From Bacteroides fragilis (GTDB lineage Bacteria; Bacteroidota; Bacteroidia; Bacteroidales; Bacteroidaceae), in contig NZ_CP018937.1 in the NCBI RefSeq assembly GCF_002849695.1, positions 558,001-622,000 on the forward strand: a DNA stretch of 64,000 bases, written 5' to 3'. Shown one piece after another: positions 1 through 6,157 of the stretch. The notes below the pieces were generated by a model. That model did not search any database. It was not told the DNA's origin and worked only from the letters and a program-made list of their open reading frames with translations. A program made the translations under genes and the position numbers. Numbering within the stretch: position 1 is the stretch's first letter; every line of letters starts with the position of its first letter.

Positions 1-1
1 T

Positions 2-181
2 ATTGACAAAATAATCAGCCACATAGACAAAGAGAAAGTTCATTGGACAATTAGTTATTACAGCGATGAAGACCAACAGAAAATACAAGCCTATATGCAG
101 TCCCGCAAAATATCACCGGATTTGTGGGAACTTATAAAATTGGAAGATATCCAAATGTACAAGCAACAACGATTGTTCTAA
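2..181 (+). CDS. 3' end of an unidentified gene (partial)
   Basis: An open frame enters from the left edge and closes with TAA at 179-181, giving the last 59 residues of a protein. The visible part is charged, has no membrane segment, and ends in a Lys/Gln-rich tail (MYKQQRLF). I do not recognise the family. It is followed by about 270 bases without a gene, so it is probably the last gene of a transcript unrelated to the loci to the right. Confidence 0.6.
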   Translation: MDKIISHIDKEKVHWTISYYSDEDQQKIQAYMQSRKISPDLWELIKLEDIQMYKQQRLF

Positions 182-329
182 GCTTATTGGCAAGTCACCT
201 GCATTTCCGTTTGTATTCAGGAAGCGGATATGCAGGTGTCAATATCATTATAATTTATGTACACCATATAAAATAGGTCTTTTTCCGTAATCATCAGATC
301 CCCTTGATTACAAAAAATATTCCAAACTA

Positions 330-361
330 TTTGGATGTTTTGAGGATTTCTGTTACATTTG
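330..361 (+). promoter_or_regulatory. Bacteroidales-type promoter for the Hcp-like gene
   Basis: TTTG at 330-333 and TACATTTG at 354-361 match the -33 (TTTG) and -7 (TAnnTTTG) elements of Bacteroides sigma-ABfr promoters, with 20 bases between them. The start codon at 456 would leave a leader of about 85 nt. Nothing else recognisable lies in 182-455. Confidence 0.6.
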
Positions 362-455
362 CTTTAGTTGATATTCTTTTCTTTTTTCGAAAGCGGGACC
401 TCTGCTTTAATCAAGAATTATTGTCTTGATTCATAACCATTAAAACAGTATTGCT

Positions 456-845
456 ATGGGAGCATTCAGAGTGACCGTGCAAATTCGGAACAAAGAAATA
501 GATATACTCTACTCACATATAGAGTTTAGTCGTAAGACAGACGCCAAAGGGCGTCCGGTGACAACTGTTATTGGCGGACGGGTTACGTTCAGCATTGAAT
601 CGACTCAAGATACGGACATACTTGAGATTATGGTGAACGGGCAATTTAAGCCCATTAGCGGAAGGTTTACTTTTTACAAGATTGAAGATAACTCTGTATT
701 TCGGATTATTGAGTTTAGATGTGCCTATATTGTTTTTTACAAGGAAGTTTTTAATGTAGATAAAAGACGTCCATTATTTACCACAATAACTCTTTCTTCC
801 GATGTTCTTGTTGTTGGAAATGCCTTTTTGACAAATAGTTGGTAG
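456..845 (+). CDS. tssD: Type VI secretion tube protein TssD (Hcp-like), Bacteroidales type
   Basis: The 129-residue protein has the layout of Bacteroidetes Hcp/TssD proteins. An N-terminal strand is followed by a D-A-x-G-R-P segment (residues 29-34), then GG-R-V-T-F-S-I-E-S-T, a M-V-N-G-Q-F-K-P motif near residue 61, and a late A-Y-I-V segment. Family knowledge says Hcp forms hexameric rings that stack as the T6SS inner tube or carry effectors. No other T6SS gene is visible in the window, so this is an orphan copy, perhaps an effector-delivery or immunity-cluster remnant. A promoter at 330-361 serves it. The last 20 residues look shorter and less acidic than usual, so function is not certain. 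Confidence 0.75.
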   Translation: MGAFRVTVQIRNKEIDILYSHIEFSRKTDAKGRPVTTVIGGRVTFSIESTQDTDILEIMVNGQFKPISGRFTFYKIEDNSVFRIIEFRCAYIVFYKEVFNVDKRRPLFTTITLSSDVLVVGNAFLTNSW

Positions 846-1107
846 CTGGTTTTGTGATGTGGTTTTATATTTTGATCTCTTGCGGCATATATTCGGTGGA
901 GCGGTAAAAGCATTAATCAAAGAACGATTAGTTGTGTATGAACTAACAAAATCCGGTCTGAATCGTATATTTATGGCTTAGCTGTTCGTGAACAATAAAG
1001 AGGAATGTGTAAATATTAGATAATGATTCTTTTGGTTTATACTTGCTTGACGTTTTGGAGGGCAATGGCAAAGATAATGCAACAAATTTATACTCTATTG
1101 CAAAAAT
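846..1107. other. Intergenic stretch with no recognised feature
   Basis: Between the Hcp-like stop codon and the operator at 1108 the sequence is AT-rich and broken by stops in all frames. I see no terminator hairpin with a U-tract, no RNA gene and no repeat. Confidence 0.5.
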
Positions 1108-1151
1108 ACACTTTTGTGTCAGGCTTAATCGAAAGAACCTCTGTATCTTTG
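1108..1151 (+). promoter_or_regulatory. Operator palindrome and -7 box for thiF-like gene
   Basis: ACAC-TTTT-GTGT at 1108-1119 is followed after 24 bases by TATCTTTG (1144-1151), a good TAnnTTTG -7 element. There is no TTTG at the usual -33 distance. The palindrome centre lies 30.5 bases before the -7 box, about position -42, where class II activators bind. The same arrangement recurs at 2790-2833 and 3526-3568. The leader to the ATG at 1172 would be short. Confidence 0.7.
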
Positions 1152-1171
1152 TTTCATTAAAACATGTTTAT

Positions 1172-1933
1172 ATGAAAAGATACAGCAGGAATCGCATTTA
1201 TATCAGCGAAGAAGAACAGGAGAAAATCAAACAAGTCCGTATTCTATTGGGTGGTGCCGGAATTGGCAGCATCATTGCAGAATGCGCCTTGCGGTTTGGT
1301 TTTGAAAATATGACCATTGTTGACGGTGATAAAGTGGAAGAGAGTAATCTCAACAGGCAGAATTATGTAAAAGCGGATATTGGAAAATATAAAGCAGAAA
1401 CACTTTGCAAACGCTTGCAGAAAATTAATTCCAACGCAGAAATAAAATTCCATAATACATTTATAGACAAAGGTAATATAGAGAGTATTATCTCAGGGCA
1501 TCATATAGCTATTAATGCTTTGGATTTCAAGGATGGAACCCCTTTTGAATTTGACCGCATCTGTTCCGAAAAGATGATTCCCGTTCTCCATCCGTACAAT
1601 TTCGGATGGGCGGGATTCCTCACTATTGTAAAGCCGAAAGGTTATCAGTTGTCTGAAATCTCCCAAGAACCTAACGGCTTTGAACTGAAAGTGGCGGAGT
1701 ATGTATCGAGGTATGGAACGTTTTGGAATATGCCAGTTTCATGGTTGGAGAAGGTGATAGAAGAATATCGTGCGGAAGGAGGCATCTTGCCCCCTCCCCA
1801 GCTTTCTGTTGCCTCGTGGATTGTTGCGGGACACTGCGTGAATGCCATGTTCAATCTGGCGACCGGACGTGAAGTCAAGTTCTTTCCTAAATTTTACCTC
1901 TCATCACTGATGTGTGAGAGCAATTCCCTATAG
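1172..1933 (+). CDS. ThiF/MoeB/HesA (E1-like) adenylating enzyme
   Basis: The 253-residue protein starts with a short basic leader and then a Rossmann nucleotide-binding motif, G-G-A-G-I-G-S, followed by D-G-D-K-V-E-x-S-N-L-N-R-Q, the signature of ThiF/MoeB/E1 enzymes that adenylate a C-terminal carboxylate. The usual CxxC zinc pairs near the C-terminus are absent. The frame is open further upstream to 1043, but the -7 box at 1144-1151 fixes transcription close to the ATG at 1172. In peptide antibiotic loci, MccB-like members of this family adenylate a precursor peptide. Because the operator is shared with the precursor operon at 3.5 kb, a role in peptide maturation is a reasonable inference. 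No substrate can be read from the sequence. Confidence 0.75.
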   Translation: MKRYSRNRIYISEEEQEKIKQVRILLGGAGIGSIIAECALRFGFENMTIVDGDKVEESNLNRQNYVKADIGKYKAETLCKRLQKINSNAEIKFHNTFIDKGNIESIISGHHIAINALDFKDGTPFEFDRICSEKMIPVLHPYNFGWAGFLTIVKPKGYQLSEISQEPNGFELKVAEYVSRYGTFWNMPVSWLEKVIEEYRAEGGILPPPQLSVASWIVAGHCVNAMFNLATGREVKFFPKFYLSSLMCESNSL

Positions 1934-2686
1934 TAACCTATAATTGGTTGCATAAGACAGCGCTTCCGCAATGTTTTTTACTCCCAATTTGGAGAACAGT
2001 GCCCTTTTGCATGCCTTTATGGTATCAACGGACTTGCATAGTTTATCGGCTATGTCATTCATGGTATAGCCTTGGGCTGAAAGGATCAGTACATCACGTT
2101 CCATTTCGCTCAAGGTTATGCCTTCTTTCTTTATCCATTTATGCTTGTCCAAAGAATATTCATAATAAGATTTCGAACCGGATTTCTTCATGATGATGTA
2201 ACCGGGAGTACTTCTTGCCGACATGGATATGGTACATAACGCCAGCCATATACGTCCATCTTTAGTCAATATCATTGGAGTGAGGTGGTGATTCACCAAT
2301 CTTAGTTTCCTTCCATGTATAATATGGAAGTCATATGAAATGGTATAGTCAAGACGTTCCGCTAAGGGTATTTCGTTGAACAGATCGAATCCTTTCTTGT
2401 TTACTTCCAATAACATCTGTTGTTCTTTTTCAGGCACGTAATCCAGATAAAACCTGTACCCGAAATCCTTAATCTTGTCAGAAGTCTGACCACACCAATA
2501 TCCCAGATTTTCTGATACGTACAGGAAGTTCTGTTTGAAATAATCTATGATATACACGCACTGGTGCGTGCTTCTTGCAAATGCTTTGGCTGTATTTACA
2601 AGAAGATTGATTTTCTGATAGTCCTCGTCCGTAATATTGTATACGGAATTAGACATTATAAAGAAGTCTCCTATATTTGTTGCCAT
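1928..2686 (-). CDS. LuxR-family transcriptional regulator with PAS-like sensor domain
   Basis: The 252-residue protein has an N-terminal part (about 15-160) that resembles the PAS-like fold of Bacteroidales LuxR regulators. The C-terminal LuxR helix-turn-helix spans about residues 195-250, with L-S-x-M-E-R-D-V-L-I-L-S-A-Q-G, then D-I-A-D-K-L, T-I-K-A and F-S-K-L-G-V-K-N. It is not the classical autoinducer-binding domain as far as I can judge. It is transcribed away from the acyltransferase gene, and its 3' end overlaps the thiF-like gene's 3' end by 6 bases. The second methionine at 2656 has a better purine-rich leader and could be the true start. It is the obvious candidate to bind the ATACAC-TTTT-GTGT sites on both sides, which is inference. 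Confidence 0.85.
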   Translation of the reverse strand: MATNIGDFFIMSNSVYNITDEDYQKINLLVNTAKAFARSTHQCVYIIDYFKQNFLYVSENLGYWCGQTSDKIKDFGYRFYLDYVPEKEQQMLLEVNKKGFDLFNEIPLAERLDYTISYDFHIIHGRKLRLVNHHLTPMILTKDGRIWLALCTISMSARSTPGYIIMKKSGSKSYYEYSLDKHKWIKKEGITLSEMERDVLILSAQGYTMNDIADKLCKSVDTIKACKRALFSKLGVKNIAEALSYATNYRLL

Positions 2687-2711
2687 AACAATTCTTTTTA
2701 TAGATTCGCCG

Positions 2712-2763
2712 CAAATTTACTGATTATTCTTGAATATGTAACTTTTTAACACACAATTGTGTG
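2712..2763 (-). promoter_or_regulatory. Regulator promoter with a variant operator
   Basis: On the minus strand TAAATTTG (2719-2712) is a -7 element for the LuxR-type gene. CACACAATTGTGTG at 2750-2763 is a perfect palindrome that keeps the ACAC/GTGT half-sites with AATT in the middle. Its centre is 37.5 bases from the -7 box, seven bases further than at the three other promoters, so it may serve autoregulation by a different geometry. Confidence 0.55.
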
Positions 2764-2789
2764 AATATAATAGTGTATTTGTCTAAAAT

Positions 2790-2833
2790 ACACTTTTGTG
2801 TTAAATAAAGGCAGCCGTTCGTTTTTAGTTTTG
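2790..2833 (+). promoter_or_regulatory. Operator palindrome and -7 box for acyltransferase gene
   Basis: ACACTTTTGTGT at 2790-2801 and TAGTTTTG at 2826-2833, with the palindrome centre 30.5 bases before the -7 box, repeat the thiF-like arrangement exactly. The ATG of the acyltransferase is at 2854. Confidence 0.7.
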
Positions 2834-2853
2834 TATCAGAAAAACAAAAAGAA

Positions 2854-3483
2854 ATGGAAAAACTGATTTATACAAACGGACAATACAATATCTGGCAATT
2901 GGTGGGGAAGGAAAACCTGAATGAATTGGCAGAATTTGTGGTAAGGGAGAATTACAAACATCATGTGGGTGATTTTTCCTCCGAATCTATCAAGAATGAG
3001 ATATATTCTGTTTATCAAGAAGAACTCCAGTATATTGATAACTCCACGATATTTGTAGTCCGCAATGATGCAGGCAAAATTATCGGTTCAATCAGGGTGT
3101 TCAAGTGGGACAGGAAGAAAACTCTCCCGTTACAAAAGATTTTCGGTATCAATCCGTTAACAGCTATACATTCTGAAACAGATTATAACTATTGGCATAT
3201 AGGCCGATTTGCCATAGACTCCCTGGCAGGAATCCCGACAGTCACTCTGTTTAAGCAACTCATGGTATATGCGGTACATCCTATTATATGCGATAGCAAA
3301 AGCTATATGATAGCAGAAACAGACAGCAAGTTACTCAAAGTGATGAATACACTTGGTATTGAGACTGTTCGATTGGGGCATTCCATTAATTATCTTGCCT
3401 CAGAAACCATACCGGTGTACTCCAGTAAGAATGGACTTCTCCTATTCTACAATCATTATGAAAATTTATATATAGCTTCATGA
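2854..3483 (+). CDS. GNAT-fold acyltransferase, N-acyl amino acid synthase (FeeM)-like
   Basis: The 209-residue protein has the pattern of the GNAT-fold acyl synthases that include FeeM and, more distantly, LuxI. A loosely conserved N-terminal region is followed by I-F-V-V-R-N-D-A-G-K-I-I-G-S-I-R-V (about residues 67-83), and later W-H-I-G-R-F-A-I-D, the E/R-rich core strand of this group. There is no signal peptide or membrane segment. It may make an N-acylated signal or acylate the peptide product. The gene lies between a LuxR-type regulator and a RiPP operon and carries the same operator. Sequence similarity is read by eye and remote, so the assignment is to the fold and not to a reaction. 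Confidence 0.55.
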   Translation: MEKLIYTNGQYNIWQLVGKENLNELAEFVVRENYKHHVGDFSSESIKNEIYSVYQEELQYIDNSTIFVVRNDAGKIIGSIRVFKWDRKKTLPLQKIFGINPLTAIHSETDYNYWHIGRFAIDSLAGIPTVTLFKQLMVYAVHPIICDSKSYMIAETDSKLLKVMNTLGIETVRLGHSINYLASETIPVYSSKNGLLLFYNHYENLYIAS

Positions 3484-3484
3484 T

Positions 3485-3568
3485 ATACACTTTTGTGTAT
3501 TTCTCCATGAAGGTCTATAACGAATACACTTTTGTGTCAAAATATACTTTCATGACTATTTAACTTTG
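3485..3568 (+). promoter_or_regulatory. Tandem operators and promoter of the RiPP operon
   Basis: Two copies of ACACTTTTGTGT (3487-3498 and 3526-3537) lie 39 bases apart. The first is extended to ATACAC-TTTT-GTGTAT. The second is followed after 23 bases by TAACTTTG (3561-3568), a -7 box with no proper -33 element. Transcription would begin near 3574, about 100 nt before the first precursor gene at 3672. Confidence 0.7.
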
Positions 3569-3583
3569 CAAATAAATAATTGG

Positions 3584-3664
3584 ATGGCCAGACAATCAGC
3601 AACAGACCTAACTGTACAAAGGAGTGGATACCGAAAAACTGAAAGAGTAGGTTGGTTTAAGTGA
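3584..3664 (+). CDS. Possible 26-residue leader ORF
   Basis: ATG at 3584 opens a frame of 26 codons (ending V-G-W-F-K) directly after the predicted transcription start and eight bases before the first precursor gene. It has no GG motif and resembles none of the three precursors. It could be a translated leader or chance; AT-rich leaders often hold such frames. Confidence 0.2.
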   Translation: MARQSATDLTVQRSGYRKTERVGWFK

Positions 3665-3671
3665 TACACAA

Positions 3672-3809
3672 ATGAAAAAGAAAAAGATCGGACAAGAAAA
3701 GAATCTTGTCCTGCTTGATCGCTTAACTCAAAAAGAGCAATCAATTATCTCAGGTGGTGCGAAAAGAATCAGTGGTGAAATAACAGGCACCATCAGGGTT
3801 TACTTTTAA
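3672..3809 (+). CDS. Double-glycine precursor peptide 1 (RiPP)
   Basis: The 45-residue peptide has a Lys-rich start, then N-L-V-L-L-D-R-L-T, and a GG cleavage motif at residues 28-29 (I-S-G-G). The predicted core is 16 residues, with alternating beta-branched residues (I-T-G-T-I-R-V-Y-F) and no Cys. The D-R-L-T element about ten residues before GG is shared with the two following peptides. The PCAT at 8499-10,700 is the expected processing exporter and the radical SAM enzyme the expected modifier. The gene is too short for standard gene finding, but position, GG motif and family resemblance support it. Confidence 0.8.
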   Translation: MKKKKIGQEKNLVLLDRLTQKEQSIISGGAKRISGEITGTIRVYF

Positions 3810-3833
3810 TGTTTAATTTAAAATTTTACAATT

Positions 3834-3971
3834 ATGAAAAAGAAAGAACTTAAAAAAATGAATGACATGACTCTTATGGACCGATTGACTCATGCAGAAG
3901 TCAACAAAATTAAGGGTGGAAAAGCGAAAATTGAAGGTAATTTGAACATCAAAATCTCAAACTACAAGTAA
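3834..3971 (+). CDS. Double-glycine precursor peptide 2 (RiPP)
   Basis: The 45-residue peptide starts M-K-K-K-E-L, carries M-D-R-L-T, and has K-G-G at residues 27-29. The predicted core (16 residues) is again a run of alternating residues, E-G-N-L-N-I-K-I-S-N-Y-K. The leader closely resembles that of peptide 1 while the core differs, which is typical of precursor families. Its stop codon overlaps the start of the next peptide gene (TAATG), so the two are translationally coupled. Confidence 0.8.
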   Translation: MKKKELKKMNDMTLMDRLTHAEVNKIKGGKAKIEGNLNIKISNYK

Positions 3972-4132
3972 TGAAAAAGAGAAATCTAACAAAAGCTTCC
4001 CGCCTTGCCAATATAGACCGGCTTACCAATCTAAATGCTGGTGCTATAAAAGGCGGTAAAAGTTCACCTCAAGATTCTATTTTCGTGGACGTTCCTAAAA
4101 TTGATATTCCGGAAATAGTAATAAGAATCTAA
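3971..4132 (+). CDS. Double-glycine precursor peptide 3 (RiPP)
   Basis: The 53-residue peptide has I-D-R-L-T at residues 15-19 and K-G-G at 27-29, as in peptides 1 and 2. The core is longer (24 residues) and ends with D-V-P-K-I-D-I-P-E-I-V-I-R-I, a hydrophobic/acidic alternation with two prolines. It begins inside the stop codon of peptide 2. The radical SAM gene follows 60 bases later. Confidence 0.8.
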   Translation: MKKRNLTKASRLANIDRLTNLNAGAIKGGKSSPQDSIFVDVPKIDIPEIVIRI

Positions 4133-4192
4133 AAAAAATGAGGGCATGTAGTAGCAAGCAAGCCTTGCTACTACTACTTAAAATGTACGACA

Positions 4193-6130
4193 ATGAAAAA
4201 AACAATCTTATTAGGATGGCTTCCGCCTGCAATGGAGAATGTCCCATCTCCATGCCTGTCAGTCTTAAAACCTGCATTAAATCAGGTTGGGTACAATGTT
4301 TCTTTGAAGTATTGGAATGTATCATTGAACCCTCTGCTGAAAAGTTTCTTCAACATGGAGAACTTGATATATGATACCGAACTTAATAAACTGATGCCTT
4401 TTTTACTAAATCTTGGCATCAGTTTAAACGATACAAAAATTGTGGACAAGATTAAATATTATATCTACTCCATAAAGCCACAGCTGCACAGTAAAGGGAA
4501 TGAGTATATTTATGAATACTTCCATTCATTCAATCAAAAACTGAATTGCTGGTTTGAAAATGAAATCAGTCAAATAAAGTTTGATGACTACCTGTTTGTA
4601 GGATTTTCAGCCCAGTTCTATCAATGGCTTGTTGCAAACCTGTTTATTGACAAGATAAAGACTGCTTATCCGAATACCCATATACTTGTGGGTGGTTTTG
4701 GAACAAAGGAAGAAGCGGTTACATTTTTGAAAAACTTTCCACATGTCGATTATACATCTTGGGGAGAAGGTGAATATTCAATACAACAACTGGCATTGTA
4801 TCTGGACGGTGAAAAAGCAGCATTGTCTTCCATTCCTAATACCGTATATCGTATAGGAGATGAAATAAAAGTGAATTTGTTAAGAAATATTTATGTGGAC
4901 TTAAACAAGTCCAAGATGGATTTTTCCGATTATTTCAAATCCATACAGGGCTTTTCTCTGGATCAGGAACTGTCCTTGCCTATAGAAGGCGGCAGAGGAT
5001 GCAGCTGGAAACAATGCAAATTTTGTTTCTTGAATACCGGCTATAAATATAGGACTAAAACCAATGAACAGATAATAAGAGAAATAAAGGAGCAAGTGGA
5101 GCGATATGAGGTAAATCGTGTCTTATTCTTGGACAACGATATCATAGGAGCCGATATGGATAACTTTATTGAGCTGTTGGACATGTTGATCGAATATAGG
5201 AAAGAAAATAATGACTTCTCTATATTACTGGCGGAAATAGTTACAAAAGGGGTTCCGTTCAATGTCATAAAAAAGATGGCCCTCGCAGGATTTGAATCCG
5301 TCCAAATAGGATATGAATCACCCAGTAATAACCTTTTGGAAAAGATCCATAAGAAAAATACGTTTGCCAGTAACCTGTTCTTCATTAAATGGGCAAATGA
5401 ATTAGGTATTCGTATTAACGGGGCAAATGTACTAAGAAATTTATTGGAAGAAACAACAGATGATATAAAGGAAAGTATTGACAACTTATATTTTTTGAGG
5501 TTTTATTTCCAAAAGAGACTGGTATGCCACAGCTATTCCTTCCTTAGTGTCGCAAAATCATCACCTTACTACCGGACTTTATTAAAAACAAACCGGTTGA
5601 CAGAATGGGGACAATCGCACCTGGCACAATTTACCCCAGAAAATTATATGTCATTAGAAGATAAATTCATCCTCTTTTTTGATTTTATAAAACCGGAGTA
5701 TAATCATTTGTGGGACACTTTCCAACAAATAGAGCAACATTATATAAACAATATTTATGATTATCAATTGATAATTGAAAGCAATAGTGTGTTCTACAGG
5801 GAATTCTATAATAACACATTGATTAAGGAAATCGAGTTCGAAACGGATGATATTTATTGGGAAGTGTTGCAGTTATGTGATTCCGAAGTGTTATCTATTG
5901 AACAGATAACAAGGAAGTTGGGTAATAAAAAATCAAAAGAAGGAGAAACATTGCCGGAAGTAATTCTCAACTTAGAAAAAGAAGGGTTGTTGTATTGCAA
6001 TGATAATAAGACAGAGATTGTAACTGTTTTGGACATTCATAAGACTATCAACCTACGGCAATACGGAGTAAATACAAATTCTTCCATGCGGATAGATAAT
6101 AAATGCCATGAGGCTTTATTGGTTAGTTAA
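4193..6130 (+). CDS. RiPP-modifying radical SAM enzyme with B12-binding-type N-terminal domain
   Basis: The 645-residue protein has an N-terminal cobalamin-binding-like Rossmann region (about 125-205, with V-G-F-S-A-Q-F and I-L-V-G-G-F-G then W-G-E-G-E). The radical SAM core has its cluster motif at residues 270-278, followed by L-F-L-D-N-D-I (motif near 320) and a C-terminal helical region. The cluster cysteines are C270-x4-C275-x2-C278, not the usual Cx3Cx2C. The DxHxxG motif for base-off cobalamin is not seen. Members of this group modify peptide cores by methylation, epimerisation or crosslinking. Location directly after three precursor genes makes those peptides the likely substrates. 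The exact reaction cannot be inferred. Confidence 0.85.
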   Translation: MKKTILLGWLPPAMENVPSPCLSVLKPALNQVGYNVSLKYWNVSLNPLLKSFFNMENLIYDTELNKLMPFLLNLGISLNDTKIVDKIKYYIYSIKPQLHSKGNEYIYEYFHSFNQKLNCWFENEISQIKFDDYLFVGFSAQFYQWLVANLFIDKIKTAYPNTHILVGGFGTKEEAVTFLKNFPHVDYTSWGEGEYSIQQLALYLDGEKAALSSIPNTVYRIGDEIKVNLLRNIYVDLNKSKMDFSDYFKSIQGFSLDQELSLPIEGGRGCSWKQCKFCFLNTGYKYRTKTNEQIIREIKEQVERYEVNRVLFLDNDIIGADMDNFIELLDMLIEYRKENNDFSILLAEIVTKGVPFNVIKKMALAGFESVQIGYESPSNNLLEKIHKKNTFASNLFFIKWANELGIRINGANVLRNLLEETTDDIKESIDNLYFLRFYFQKRLVCHSYSFLSVAKSSPYYRTLLKTNRLTEWGQSHLAQFTPENYMSLEDKFILFFDFIKPEYNHLWDTFQQIEQHYINNIYDYQLIIESNSVFYREFYNNTLIKEIEFETDDIYWEVLQLCDSEVLSIEQITRKLGNKKSKEGETLPEVILNLEKEGLLYCNDNKTEIVTVLDIHKTINLRQYGVNTNSSMRIDNKCHEALLVS

Positions 6131-6157
6131 ATGTATAATTATTAAAAATATAGAGAC

